Shown one piece after another: positions 9,302 through 16,885 of a stretch of 22,549 nucleotides of DNA; within the stretch, counting starts at the first letter, position 1, and each line of letters begins with the position of its first letter. The notes under the pieces were generated by a model. That model saw only the letters and a program-made list of their open reading frames with translations. It was not told where the DNA came from and did no database searches. The stretch comes from NORP240 sp942492445 (GTDB lineage Bacteria > Pseudomonadota > Gammaproteobacteria > Pseudomonadales > Pseudohongiellaceae), in assembly GCA_942492445.1 (NCBI GenBank), contig CALOEW010000061.1:1-22549 (forward strand), in the 5' to 3' direction. The position numbers and the translations under genes are program-made.

Positions 9302-11539
9302 CTACTCCGCTTCTACCAGGCAGAAGCCGACGAATTCATCATCCCAGCGGCCATAGGAACTGCAGTTGGCGATTGTTCGATCGCGTACCAGTAACCGTAC
9401 GGTGTAGCCGCAGGGCTCCATGGGCTTGGTGTCGAGAGTCCAGGTGCCGGTCTCGCCGGCGCCCGGAACGACCGGGTAGCTACGCACCGACGGGCTCGTC
9501 GTCGCGCCATGCGCAACATTCGCAGGCTGAACCCGGAGCGTCAGATCGCGGAAATGGTTCTCCGGCGCATCCGTTGCACTGTAAGTGCCGTGGATGATGT
9601 CGCCGACCTGGAAGGTTCCACAACTGACCGCGGGTTGTACCGGGCCACCGCCGCGTGAGAAGCCGGTAATGGAAATATCCGCCTTCGGGCGCGTCTGATC
9701 CAGGCGCACCTTGACGTTCTGCCGTGTGCTGCCGTCGACCAGGCAGGTCGTGGTTCCGGCCAGGTAGATGTTGTTGAACGAGTCCTTGGCGCGAATCATG
9801 ATCTCCCACAAACCGCTGCCACCGGGACGCGAGTCCCAACGGGCGAGCTGACGGTTGGGTGAGATGACCCGGCGCCATGTGCCCGGAGGCGTGCCGTGCT
9901 CGCGGTAGGTGTAGTAGCCGTCAACAGGATCGACTTGCTGGGTCAGCGGGTAGCTGATCGCGGTGGTTGGGCTCAGGCCCTCCTGGATGGTCACCTTGAA
10001 GTCGTTGTTCAAGGCCTGCCAGCCACCCTTGGGTGTGCCGTTGTCGTTGAGTGACCGCACCCATATCTTGTACTTCAGGGTATCGGCGACATTGAGCGCT
10101 AAGGCGGCGGGGATCTCACCCTGGATATTGATGACGTCGCCATAGGGCCGGTCACCGGTCGTCCAGCCGCTTACCTGGTCGATCGAGCAAACGTCCCGGT
10201 TGCACAGGCTGTAGAGAAACGGCGTGTATTTCCCAGGCTTGACCTTGGCGCCGGGCCGGATATGGACCAGCGTCTCTTCGCGGTTACCCCAGACGGGGAC
10301 GTAGTTGGGGTTGTTGCAGGGAGGCGCCACGTTCCATGAGAGGATCGCCCGAATGGGGATGATGCGTGCGCCCTTGGTGCACAAACGCCGGTAGGGGTGC
10401 AGGTTAACCGGTAGCTGGAGCGAGTACTCGAGCCCTTCATCCGGGATGCTCGAGATGTCGAAGACCTGGACCTGGGCGGTGCCGAGGCAGGTCTCGAAGC
10501 TACCGTTGTTGTTGAAATCGCCCCAGAATGTAATGTACTCGGTACTGCCGTTGCTGCAGGGGTCGCCCGAATAGCCGACTGGCCGCTTGATGCGGATGAT
10601 CCCGACTAGCTCGTCGCGCTCGTTGTCGAGACCCACGCACTCGAGCTCTTCGTAGCTGATGTTACCGTCCTTAGGCTGGAGTTTGCCCAGCAGGTCGCTC
10701 AAGTCGAGATCGATACCGGAAAACACGTTGTTGGGTCCGACCGCGGCCAGGTCCTCGATCTGGCCCGGTTGGGCAAGCATCTTCTGGACCGTGGCGAGAC
10801 CGAAGCGGTGAGGCTCAACCTTGCCTTTGTACTTCTTGGCCAGCTCCGTAACGCTGAGTTGCTTCGGCTGTGCGAGGGTCAGTTCCTGTTCTGGATCGAT
10901 CAGGCTCAGCTGGGGCTGCAGCTTGTCTTCGAATAACTCGGCAAAGTCCGGGAATTTGATCTTAAGCCTGAAGGGATCGACAAGGATGTGGGTGTTATGA
11001 ACATTGCCCCACACCGGAACGTAGTCGGGGTCGTCGGGTGGCGGTTCGAAGTTCCACGAAAGAATAGCGCGCGCCAGAATCGTGTTTTCGACCTTGCACC
11101 ATCTCTTTCGCGGCTCAATTTCGAGCGCAACTGCGTACTCGAGCCGCTTCCTGCCCTTGGTGCCACTGGGGATGTCGTAAGCCTGAAAGCTGGTGACGCC
11201 CTGATCTTCCCAGGTCGCGCCGTTATCGAGCGACAGGTAGAAGCGCAAGTACTCGGGTGTACCGGCGCTGCAAATGTCGCCGCCGTATCCTGACGGCTGC
11301 TTGACGAAAACTACCGCCTCCAGCCGGTTGAGTTGCGGCTGATAACCGACGCAGCCGATCTCCTCGTAGATGACCGAACTGGTCAGGGCCGACACCGCAT
11401 CGAAGGCACTTGCCTTGAGGTTGCCAAAATAGTTTGGGTTTTCGAGTAGTTTCGCCCTGAACTGCAGGCGATGTCTGTGAATCTTGGCCGGTACCTTGAT
11501 TTCGTCACCGGCCGGGACTGGTTTGGCTTTCTTGGACAT
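9302..11539 (-). CDS. Large protein with internal duplication of a YVPVWGN domain, 745 aa
   Basis: The family is not recognised by name. ATG 11539 (MSKKAKP) is preferred over an in-frame upstream start at 11653, since the extra 38 residues look like untranslated leader; the ribosome binding site (GAGAGAC) is weak. Two copies of one domain are obvious: residues about 57-188 (YEEIGCVGY, PSGYGGDIC, AILSWNFEPPPDDPDYVPVWGN) and 294-428 (YEELECVGL, PVGYSGDPC, AILSWNVAPPCNNPNYVPVWGN). Three cysteines match between copies (63/90/148 and 301/328/387). The remaining 300 residues contain SGLWEIMIRAKDSFNN and other strands resembling Ig-like modules. No signal peptide or membrane helix is visible, odd for a protein that looks extracellular. 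Location and function are unknown; the neighbours point to the envelope. Confidence 0.85.
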   Translation of the reverse strand: MSKKAKPVPAGDEIKVPAKIHRHRLQFRAKLLENPNYFGNLKASAFDAVSALTSSVIYEEIGCVGYQPQLNRLEAVVFVKQPSGYGGDICSAGTPEYLRFYLSLDNGATWEDQGVTSFQAYDIPSGTKGRKRLEYAVALEIEPRKRWCKVENTILARAILSWNFEPPPDDPDYVPVWGNVHNTHILVDPFRLKIKFPDFAELFEDKLQPQLSLIDPEQELTLAQPKQLSVTELAKKYKGKVEPHRFGLATVQKMLAQPGQIEDLAAVGPNNVFSGIDLDLSDLLGKLQPKDGNISYEELECVGLDNERDELVGIIRIKRPVGYSGDPCSNGSTEYITFWGDFNNNGSFETCLGTAQVQVFDISSIPDEGLEYSLQLPVNLHPYRRLCTKGARIIPIRAILSWNVAPPCNNPNYVPVWGNREETLVHIRPGAKVKPGKYTPFLYSLCNRDVCSIDQVSGWTTGDRPYGDVINIQGEIPAALALNVADTLKYKIWVRSLNDNGTPKGGWQALNNDFKVTIQEGLSPTTAISYPLTQQVDPVDGYYTYREHGTPPGTWRRVISPNRQLARWDSRPGGSGLWEIMIRAKDSFNNIYLAGTTTCLVDGSTRQNVKVRLDQTRPKADISITGFSRGGGPVQPAVSCGTFQVGDIIHGTYSATDAPENHFRDLTLRVQPANVAHGATTSPSVRSYPVVPGAGETGTWTLDTKPMEPCGYTVRLLVRDRTIANCSSYGRWDDEFVGFCLVEAE

Positions 11540-11746
11540 GTTGGTCTCTCTTCTCTCCGGTCCATGGGGAGCGCTGTGGTGGCCGAAGCTGGTTCGACCG
11601 GGTGGAATCCTCTCGCCATAAATTTTGGAAGAGGAAAAAATCTTTTTGCCCACATCTTAAGTGTGCAAAAGAGTGTATTTCTCCCACCTGTGCCGCCAGT
11701 GTTTTTTGGCGATCTCCGTCTTCATCCACCCCCGCATGCTTTTCGT

Positions 11747-12232
11747 CTAGCGATCGGTATCGAGTTCTATTTCCACCAGCGAGTCGATCCCCTGGCTGCT
11801 CACTGGCCCGGTGTCAGCCTGGAAATGCAATAAAACCGTGCTCTCGGAAGGCCCAAACCCTTCAATGCCAACATGAGGGCGCATCAACTCCTCGAACTTG
11901 ACTCCTGCCTGGCGAGCGAGTGTTTCCCATTGCGATCTTATTCCAGGCAATACAACTTCCAGATAACCACCATCGGTGTATCGAAATGCACGAACTACAA
12001 CAAGGTTGGAGAGCTGCATATCCTCGACCACGATCCATTCACCACTGGGGGAGACCACGGCTCTTACGCCCATGGATTCTTCGATCAATCGCTGGGGTTT
12101 CCCGTTGCTGCCAGTGACTATAAATCCAGCTGACTCGGAAAACGAGGTGTGAATCTGGTGAACGGATTCCGTACTCTCAGTGCAGCCCTGCAGGCATAGA
12201 ACGATTAAAAAAATGCCGAGCGTTCTATGCAT
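11747..12232 (-). CDS. Putative outer-membrane lipoprotein, 161 aa
   Basis: Starting at ATG 12232 the product begins MHRTLGIFLIVLCLQGCTES: a short positive start, a hydrophobic stretch and a lipobox LQGC with Cys17, so it should be lipidated. The residue after Cys is Thr rather than Asp, which fits sorting to the outer membrane. The ATG lies inside the last codons of the lysozyme-like gene (ATGCATAG, 8-base overlap), so translation is coupled; a longer frame starting at 12313 would destroy the signal and is rejected. The mature part (about 145 residues) is beta-rich and matches no family I know. It could anchor or regulate the lysozyme-like partner. Confidence 0.75.
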   Translation of the reverse strand: MHRTLGIFLIVLCLQGCTESTESVHQIHTSFSESAGFIVTGSNGKPQRLIEESMGVRAVVSPSGEWIVVEDMQLSNLVVVRAFRYTDGGYLEVVLPGIRSQWETLARQAGVKFEELMRPHVGIEGFGPSESTVLLHFQADTGPVSSQGIDSLVEIELDTDR

Positions 12233-13013
12233 TATTGGCTCTGGGGTCGCCCTCCAGGTAGAAGCCAAACACTTGTTTAACCGCATCTGAAGTCTTGTCA
12301 CCGGGCCAGCCATCGACGCGCAGGGATATCCCGGGGAATGTATTCAGAAAGCGCTGCAAATCATCACCTCGTTTGATCACACGACCGGCGTGTCGTAATA
12401 GTATTACATTGGCTGGAATACGGCCTGTTAAAGCAAGTATATCTCCCCTTTGCTCCAGGCGCTTTACCAGGACTGCCGCGCCACACTGGCGCGATACTGC
12501 CGTGTCAGACCAGGTGCCATCAGCGATATATTTTCCCCTCGTGTATTGATTGGAGAACGACCACAGGTAGGGACTCTTTACATGCTGGTGGTGCAAGCGG
12601 TAGCCCCAGCCATTGTAACCTTCCAGTTGATAAAGAATTTGTTCCAAGCTCCAGTTCTCCACCCGGTCAATTCTTCTCAACTTCAACGCATCCTGTGCAC
12701 TTTCCTGCCAGGTAAAGGGTGGGTCGCCTTCAGCGGGCCGGCCGGCCGGTACATGCCGGGTTCTGGCGGTCAGTGGATCGCCATTGTGCAGGTGCCGGTC
12801 CAGTCTGAGACCTGATTCCATGTTGTGAATCGCCGCAATGAAGAACCAGGGGGCCTTCACTTTGTCACTGACCTCTTCGTAAAGGGCTTTGTTTGCAACG
12901 ATTTTGTCCACGATTTGGTCAACATCATCAAACCGGTTCCGCTTGATCTCCAGTGTCTCGAAGAGTTCCAGATATTCCGCACTGAGAGCGTGTGTCAGGT
13001 TAACACCTGGCAT
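12225..13013 (-). CDS. Lysozyme-like peptidoglycan hydrolase (COG5526 type), 262 aa
   Basis: The central part reads WFFIAAIHNMESGLRLDRHL with Glu66, followed by GDPLTARTRHVPAGRP, PFTWQESAQDAL, LEGYNGWGYR and YLWSFSNQYTRGKYIADGTW. This is the layout of the lysozyme-family proteins of COG5526, where the Glu after the hydrophobic helix is the likely catalytic acid. The C-terminal 75 residues resemble a peptidoglycan-binding module (LQRFLNTFPGISLRVDGWPG, then SDAVKQVFGFYLEGDP). No signal peptide is visible, as in phage-type lysozymes, so it needs another way to reach the wall. The start is well supported: AAGGAG sits 7 bases before ATG 13013. It heads the leftward gene set and overlaps the lipoprotein gene. 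Substrate cleavage is inferred from family resemblance. Confidence 0.8.
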   Translation of the reverse strand: MPGVNLTHALSAEYLELFETLEIKRNRFDDVDQIVDKIVANKALYEEVSDKVKAPWFFIAAIHNMESGLRLDRHLHNGDPLTARTRHVPAGRPAEGDPPFTWQESAQDALKLRRIDRVENWSLEQILYQLEGYNGWGYRLHHQHVKSPYLWSFSNQYTRGKYIADGTWSDTAVSRQCGAAVLVKRLEQRGDILALTGRIPANVILLRHAGRVIKRGDDLQRFLNTFPGISLRVDGWPGDKTSDAVKQVFGFYLEGDPRANNA

Positions 13014-13390
13014 GACAATTCTCCTTCCTCAAGAAAGTTCCAATGTTATTTAGTGTCTCCTCCATAGCATTTCTCCCATTCGGGAAGTACAAACAGGATG
13101 CAAAAATTATTTTTTGTGCTAAATTGGAATAGAGAGTCAAAAAAGATAATTGATAGAAACATTTTCTGCGGAACCTCGCCAGCAAAGTGCCGCCAGTATG
13201 GGGCCAGGCTTGTTGTTGGCTGGCCGATGGCATTTTTTCGGTGACATCCGCGGACTATTTGCTCCACCCTTATCTCCGCTGGTGTAATCGCACAATCGAG
13301 CGGAAAAACGTATGTTCAATCAAATCAACTCACGTACACAGGGGTGTGAATGCGTGACCAAGGGGGATTTGCGGTTTCGAATCCCCCGTC
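13014..13390. promoter_or_regulatory. Divergent regulatory region between the envelope set and the sigma-factor pair
   Basis: This 377-base gap separates the leftward lysozyme-like gene from the rightward winged-helix gene. It has an AT-rich stretch (about 13095-13165) unlike the rest of the neighbourhood, suitable for promoters in both directions. A TTGACT read leftward (13135-13140) lacks a well-spaced -10 box. No gene is supported; the frames here are short and without motifs. Confidence 0.4.
13362..13387 (+). promoter_or_regulatory. 8-bp hairpin directly before the winged-helix start codon
   Basis: GGGGGATT (13362-13369) pairs perfectly with AATCCCCC (13380-13387) around a ten-base loop. 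The stem ends three bases before ATG 13391, which has no Shine-Dalgarno motif of its own. In RNA the structure would occupy the ribosome landing site, so it could restrict translation of the regulator; alternatively it may be an operator or a chance inverted repeat. Confidence 0.4.
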
Positions 13391-13768
13391 ATGAATAGCC
13401 GGGCCGAAACCTCCATCTGCCTGTTTGGCCCCTCTCCCGTGCTTGTCGACGGCTATCCGTGCCGCCTCGGAATTTCCGGTACCACGGAAAAGCTGTTTCA
13501 GTTTCTCCTGGTTAACGCGGGCAAGGTTAACCGCCGGGAATATCTTGCTGATCTTTTCTGGCGCATAAATCGTCAGCTTCAGGGGCATGAAAGGGTTGAG
13601 CCGTGTTGCGACGGCCCGGCCATATACGTGCAAATCGAAGATTCGGTGAACGTCGACGCCTGCGAGTTGGCCGAAGTACGTGCGGCCGAATTTTGTCAAG
13701 GCTGCCAGGCTGATCCGGTGATGACTGCCGGGAGAGACATAAAAGCGGATTTGGAGAAACTGTCTTGA
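13391..13768 (+). CDS. Shortened winged-helix (SARP/OmpR-like) DNA-binding protein
   Basis: Residues 8-57 (ICLFGPSPVLVDG, then TTEKLFQFLLVNAGKVNRRE, then YLADLFW) match the first half of the winged-helix DNA-binding domain found in SARP-type activators. After LADLFW the frame jumps straight to RINRQLQGHE, whereas related proteins carry about 15-20 more residues (the recognition-helix part, usually RxRSALxxALWRIN). The domain therefore seems to have lost its core by an in-frame deletion. The tail (IEDSVNVDACELAE) is what normally follows. At 125 aa there is no output domain. The stop overlaps the TTG start of the sigma factor gene, so the pair is coupled. It may be a pseudogene kept only as leader for the sigma factor, or a reduced regulator. 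Confidence 0.6.
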   Translation: MNSRAETSICLFGPSPVLVDGYPCRLGISGTTEKLFQFLLVNAGKVNRREYLADLFWRINRQLQGHERVEPCCDGPAIYVQIEDSVNVDACELAEVRAAEFCQGCQADPVMTAGRDIKADLEKLS

Positions 13769-14364
13769 GTGTCACGGCAGAACATGCATGCGAATTGGTT
13801 GGTCGTATCGAGACCGGTGACGGAATCGCCGAAACCGAACTCGTGGAGGAGTTCGGTCCGACGATCAGGCCCATCCTGATCAAACGAACGGGAAGTGTCC
13901 AGCTGGCCAATGACCTGTGCCAGGATACGTTCATCGTTACCTTGAGAAAGCTCCGCGCCGGGGAATTGAGAAAGCCACAATGCCTGTCTGCCTTTATCCG
14001 CCAGACGGCGGTCAATATCTGTACAGACTATTACCGGAGAGAGCGGCGATATGTCCACCAGGATGACAGGGTGATTTCTCGCCATCATTCACACCGAGAC
14101 AACAAGGCAAAGGAGATCGATAGCGAGACTACCCGTGCTGTGCTCGAGGCCGCTCTTGACCAGCTGACCATGTCACGGGACCGTGAAATCTTGCGGCGCT
14201 TCTACCTGGATGACCAGGACAAAGCCAGGATCTGCAGTGACCTGGGGTTGTCAGCGGCTCACTTTGACCGCGTGTTGTACCGCGCCAGACAAAGGATGCG
14301 TGTGTTGATCAATCAGCAAGAGGACCTGAAAACAATGTTGTGTGGAGGTCTGTTCGACAGCTGA
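13765..14364 (+). CDS. ECF-type sigma-70 family factor with TTG start, 199 aa
   Basis: The product has a region 2 core (FGPTIRPILIKRTGS, LANDLCQDTFIVTL, LSAFIRQTAVNICTDYYRRE) and a region 4 helix-turn-helix (LTMSRDREILRRFYLDD, then ARICSDLGLSAAHFDRVLYR). These belong to extracytoplasmic-function sigma factors, which direct RNA polymerase to a small regulon. TTG at 13765 is chosen because GGAG lies 8 bases upstream and no earlier start is possible; it overlaps the TGA of the winged-helix gene (TTGA). No anti-sigma gene with a zinc-binding HxxxCxxC motif is next to it. Possible targets are the divergent envelope set and the fasciclin gene just downstream, but no matching promoter motif was established. 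Confidence 0.85.
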   Translation: MSVTAEHACELVGRIETGDGIAETELVEEFGPTIRPILIKRTGSVQLANDLCQDTFIVTLRKLRAGELRKPQCLSAFIRQTAVNICTDYYRRERRYVHQDDRVISRHHSHRDNKAKEIDSETTRAVLEAALDQLTMSRDREILRRFYLDDQDKARICSDLGLSAAHFDRVLYRARQRMRVLINQQEDLKTMLCGGLFDS

Positions 14365-14494
14365 TTAGAAAAAAGTACAAATAATGTATAGATAATACTT
14401 GACTTAACTCATCGTCATATGTAATTTTATCCGCAATTGTACAGTATACGTATAATTATTGAGACCCCACTCAAACTGATAGCGGAGATTTACA
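14365..14494 (+). promoter_or_regulatory. AT-rich promoter region of the fasciclin gene
   Basis: The 130 bases before the fasciclin gene are strikingly AT-rich. One candidate promoter is TTGACT (14399-14404), a 17-base spacer and TAATTT (14422-14427). A second, better -10 box TATAAT sits at 14451-14456 but lacks a clear -35. The ribosome binding site GGAG lies 8 bases before ATG 14495. Confidence 0.5.
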
Positions 14495-15073
14495 ATGAAC
14501 CGATTAATGACACTGACCATTCTGACCTTTCTGGCAGGTTCCCTGTTTTCGATCAATGCCACAGCCGGCTATAAGTACGGCAAGTTCAACCAGTGCCGTA
14601 ATACGCCCCTGACCGATGTTCGTGGCGCTGCAGACTTCGACCTGGACGGAGATGGAAATGTAACGATTGCGGAGGTTGTCGTTGCAAATCCGTTCGGTAA
14701 CCTCGACACCCTTCTGTTCGCGGTCCAGAATGCTGACCCGGCAGTTCTTGAAGCGCTTTCTGATCCACACGCAAACCTGACTGTTTTTGCACCGGACAAT
14801 GATGCATTTGATGCGATTCCAGGAGGCGTACTGAACGGAATTATTGCCGATTCATTGACTGAGGTTTTGCTGTACCACGTAGTACCGGGTCGCTTCGATC
14901 CCCGCCGGGTTTTCTACGTCCGCTCGGTCGAATCACTGCTTATGCAAGACCTGTTCGTCAAGCGCGGTCGCAAGAATCCGACTATCAATAACTCGGAAAT
15001 CAATTGCGGTGGCGTGCGGACCGACAACGGCCTGGTGTGGTTGATTGACAGCGTTTTGATGCCCCAGTACTAA
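14495..15073 (+). CDS. Secreted fasciclin-domain protein with EF-hand loop, 192 aa
   Basis: A signal peptide (residues 1-24, ending NATA) directs export to the periplasm or beyond. Residues 49-60 read DLDGDGNVTIAE, a complete EF-hand calcium loop with acids at positions 1, 3, 5 and 12. A fasciclin (beta-Ig-H3) domain follows: LTVFAPDNDAFDAIP, then LLYHVVPG, and the closing strand NGLVWLIDSVLMP. Fasciclin domains mediate adhesion or envelope interactions; the calcium loop may stabilise or gate it. Cys34 and Cys166 could form a disulfide. The gene sits alone behind its own promoter region, downstream of the ECF sigma factor, and ends at a strong terminator, so it is a plausible member of that sigma factor's regulon (inference). 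Confidence 0.85.
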   Translation: MNRLMTLTILTFLAGSLFSINATAGYKYGKFNQCRNTPLTDVRGAADFDLDGDGNVTIAEVVVANPFGNLDTLLFAVQNADPAVLEALSDPHANLTVFAPDNDAFDAIPGGVLNGIIADSLTEVLLYHVVPGRFDPRRVFYVRSVESLLMQDLFVKRGRKNPTINNSEINCGGVRTDNGLVWLIDSVLMPQY

Positions 15074-15095
15074 GCAAGAATTTTTCTACCCTCTG

Positions 15096-15130
15096 AAGCC
15101 GGCCTCAATTAACGGGGCCGGCTTTTTTTT
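15096..15130 (+). terminator. Intrinsic terminator after the fasciclin gene
   Basis: AAGCCGGCC (15096-15104) pairs with GGCCGGCTT (15116-15124), and a run of eight T (15123-15130) follows. It ends the rightward fasciclin transcript. The T-run reaches the stop codon of the converging isochorismatase-like gene; on that strand no comparable U-run follows the stem. Confidence 0.9.
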
Positions 15131-15692
15131 AACTGCCAATCCTTGCCGATGTTGCCAGCAGATCTTCAGTCAATTGCACCTTGCAAAACTCTTCATTGAG
15201 GCTGGCAATGTTCACCTGGTGCATCTCATCGGCTGAATACAGAACACCATCAAAGCCTTTTCGCTCGAACGTCGCCGTCGCATCAGCAACCAAAGTTACC
15301 TCAAACCCCAGATTTGCCGCCATCCGAACGGTAGTGGATACACAGTGGTCTGTAGTGAGTCCGACGATCACCAGCGATTCGATCCCGAGGTTTCTCAGGT
15401 AAGACTCCAGGCCCGTCCGGACGAATGCGCTGTTAACCGTTTTACTGAACACCTTTTCGCCGTGAAGGGGCAGCGCTTCAGGCTTAATTTCGTTACCGGG
15501 CAATTCCGGTCGCAACGGTGAGTCGGGTGAAGTTGAGCAATGGCGGAAATGAATGACGTGGCGGTCAAGTTCCCGCCAGGCAGCAAGTAAACGCTCAATG
15601 TTAGATTCGGCATCGGGATTGTTGCGCTTACCCCAGCAGGGATCATCCAGGCCTTTCTGGACATCGATAAGCAATAGGGCGGGGTGCTTCAT
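15129..15692 (-). CDS. Isochorismatase-like cysteine hydrolase, 187 aa
   Basis: The product starts ALLLIDVQKGL with Asp10, has Lys84 in VFSKTVNSAF and Cys117 in GLTTDHCVSTTVRMAANLGF. These are the Asp-Lys-Cys catalytic triad and the characteristic strand-helix of the isochorismatase/nicotinamidase superfamily. The length is normal. Members hydrolyse amides or enol ethers; the HCVSTT motif without siderophore genes nearby argues against a true isochorismatase, and the substrate cannot be told. ATG 15692 follows directly on the TAG of the DUF1697 gene (TAGATG), so the two form an operon. Confidence 0.9.
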   Translation of the reverse strand: MKHPALLLIDVQKGLDDPCWGKRNNPDAESNIERLLAAWRELDRHVIHFRHCSTSPDSPLRPELPGNEIKPEALPLHGEKVFSKTVNSAFVRTGLESYLRNLGIESLVIVGLTTDHCVSTTVRMAANLGFEVTLVADATATFERKGFDGVLYSADEMHQVNIASLNEEFCKVQLTEDLLATSARIGS

Positions 15693-16238
15693 CTACGTGA
15701 GGTGGTCTGTGGCCATGAGCAGCAGTTTTTCCACCGTTCGGAAGTTTCTCGATGTTGTCGCGACCCCGAGCCTTTTTTCAACGTTTGCGGCCAGTTTCGA
15801 CCGTCCGATGCCATCCGGCGCATGCAGGTAGAACACACGCTCAGTCAGCTCGAATTCCTCGGTCGGTGACTTGAAGGCATCCAGCGCATCCAGGTCAGCA
15901 TCGACCGCGGGTTTGGCGAGAAAACTGAAGTGCAGGGTTTTCGGGTCGGATACGGCATCAGGAAATGGGTTTTCAGCAATAGCCATCTGAAGGCTTTCCA
16001 GGTCGAGAACGAACAACTTTGGCTTGAATCCAAATTTTGCCTCGATGAGGCCGCTTATGTTTGCAGCGTGTGACAGGGCCGTACCGTCAGCACTGTCGAA
16101 TACGACGTTGCCGCTCTGGATGTAAGTGCGAATATTCTGCAGACCCAGTGATTCGAGATGGCTGCGCAATTGCGCCATTGGCACGATGTTGTTCCCACCT
16201 ACGTTGATTCCGCGAAGCAGTGCGATCCAGGTATGCAT
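15693..16238 (-). CDS. DUF1697 family protein, 181 aa
   Basis: The start WIALLRGINVGGNNIVPMAQ is the signature of DUF1697, followed by NIRTYIQSGNVVF and, near the end, RNFRTVEKLLLMA, both typical. The length is usual for the family, whose function is not established. The protein is cytoplasmic, without signal peptide. A GAGG motif lies 10 bases before ATG 16238. It is directly upstream of the isochorismatase-like gene with no gap. Confidence 0.9.
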   Translation of the reverse strand: MHTWIALLRGINVGGNNIVPMAQLRSHLESLGLQNIRTYIQSGNVVFDSADGTALSHAANISGLIEAKFGFKPKLFVLDLESLQMAIAENPFPDAVSDPKTLHFSFLAKPAVDADLDALDAFKSPTEEFELTERVFYLHAPDGIGRSKLAANVEKRLGVATTSRNFRTVEKLLLMATDHLT

Positions 16239-16260
16239 TTTTTTCGACCCTCAAGACAAT

Positions 16261-16683
16261 TTATAATCGTCCAACTTTGTATTTCATAAGCGTGTACACA
16301 GCAGGCAGTTGGGCCTTGCTGGCGACCTTTACCACCAGGGGTTTCAGTTTCCCGATCGGCTTGCCGGATGCATAGTCTCTCTTCAGGCCTTCATCGATGT
16401 CCAGCGCCTGGATTCCGGTGCCGGTTTTTTCTGTAAAGTAGAACCCCAGTTTGAACCCGTCAGCCCAGGCCGACAGCCAGGCCACCGTCTTCTTTTTCGA
16501 GCAAATCTTGCAAAGCCAGGCTTTTCCGTCTTTGTAATAACGCCATTGTGTGGATAACTGAAAATCTTCAGAATCAATGGTGCGGGTGAATTCCCGGAAG
16601 ACCGGATACCAGGTACCAAATGCTTCTTTGAAAACATCCTCTGAGGGGAGGGTTTCGGAATCTGTCAGTAGTTGGTTTTCCAT
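16261..16683 (-). CDS. DUF3788 family protein, 140 aa
   Basis: The sequence FGTWYPVFREFTRTIDS, TQWRYYKDGKAWLCKICSKK and KTVAWLSAWADGFKLGFYF fits the DUF3788 family of small cytoplasmic proteins of unknown function. The length is normal. The ribosome binding site is weak. It lies between tRNA-Arg and the DUF1697 gene in the same direction, with 22 bases to the latter, so a common transcript is likely. Confidence 0.8.
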   Translation of the reverse strand: MENQLLTDSETLPSEDVFKEAFGTWYPVFREFTRTIDSEDFQLSTQWRYYKDGKAWLCKICSKKKTVAWLSAWADGFKLGFYFTEKTGTGIQALDIDEGLKRDYASGKPIGKLKPLVVKVASKAQLPAVYTLMKYKVGRL

Positions 16684-16711
16684 GGCAAAGCACCGTACCT
16701 GACAGGAAAAA

Positions 16712-16788
16712 TGGCGCCCTCGACACGATTCGAACGTGTGACCTATCGCTTAGGAGGCGATTGCTCTATCCAGCTGAGCTACGAGGGC
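16712..16788 (-). tRNA. tRNA-Arg (anticodon CCU)
   Basis: Read on the minus strand, the acceptor GCCCTCG pairs with CGAGGGC, followed by discriminator G and an encoded CCA. The D-arm is TAGCTCAGCTGGATAGAGCA, the anticodon stem ATCGC/GCGAT encloses the loop CTCCTAA with anticodon CCT, and the T-arm carries GTTCGAATC. The total is 77 bases. CCU reads the rare arginine codon AGG. No repeat of its 3' end was found within the window. Confidence 0.95.
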
Positions 16789-16885
16789 GTGGGCGGGATT
16801 ATATCAATTGTAATTTCAATGATCAGCAAAGACTGACTATGTAATTGGAGCTGGACTAACCCCACCTGCAAGTATCGGAAGGTGA

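Noticed and set aside
13000..13065. Short leader-like frame (21 codons) overlapping the lysozyme-like start
   Set aside because: It begins with ATG and ends just after the ATG of the next gene, but has no ribosome binding site and could arise by chance in so short a stretch.
13362..13387. Remnant of a tRNA T-arm (TTCGAATCCCCC)
   Set aside because: The string resembles a T-arm end, but the paired arms enclose a ten-base loop rather than seven, and no other tRNA part is nearby.
16712..16788. tRNA-Arg as an integration site of an island
   Set aside because: No direct repeat of the tRNA 3' end and no integrase gene were found in the window.
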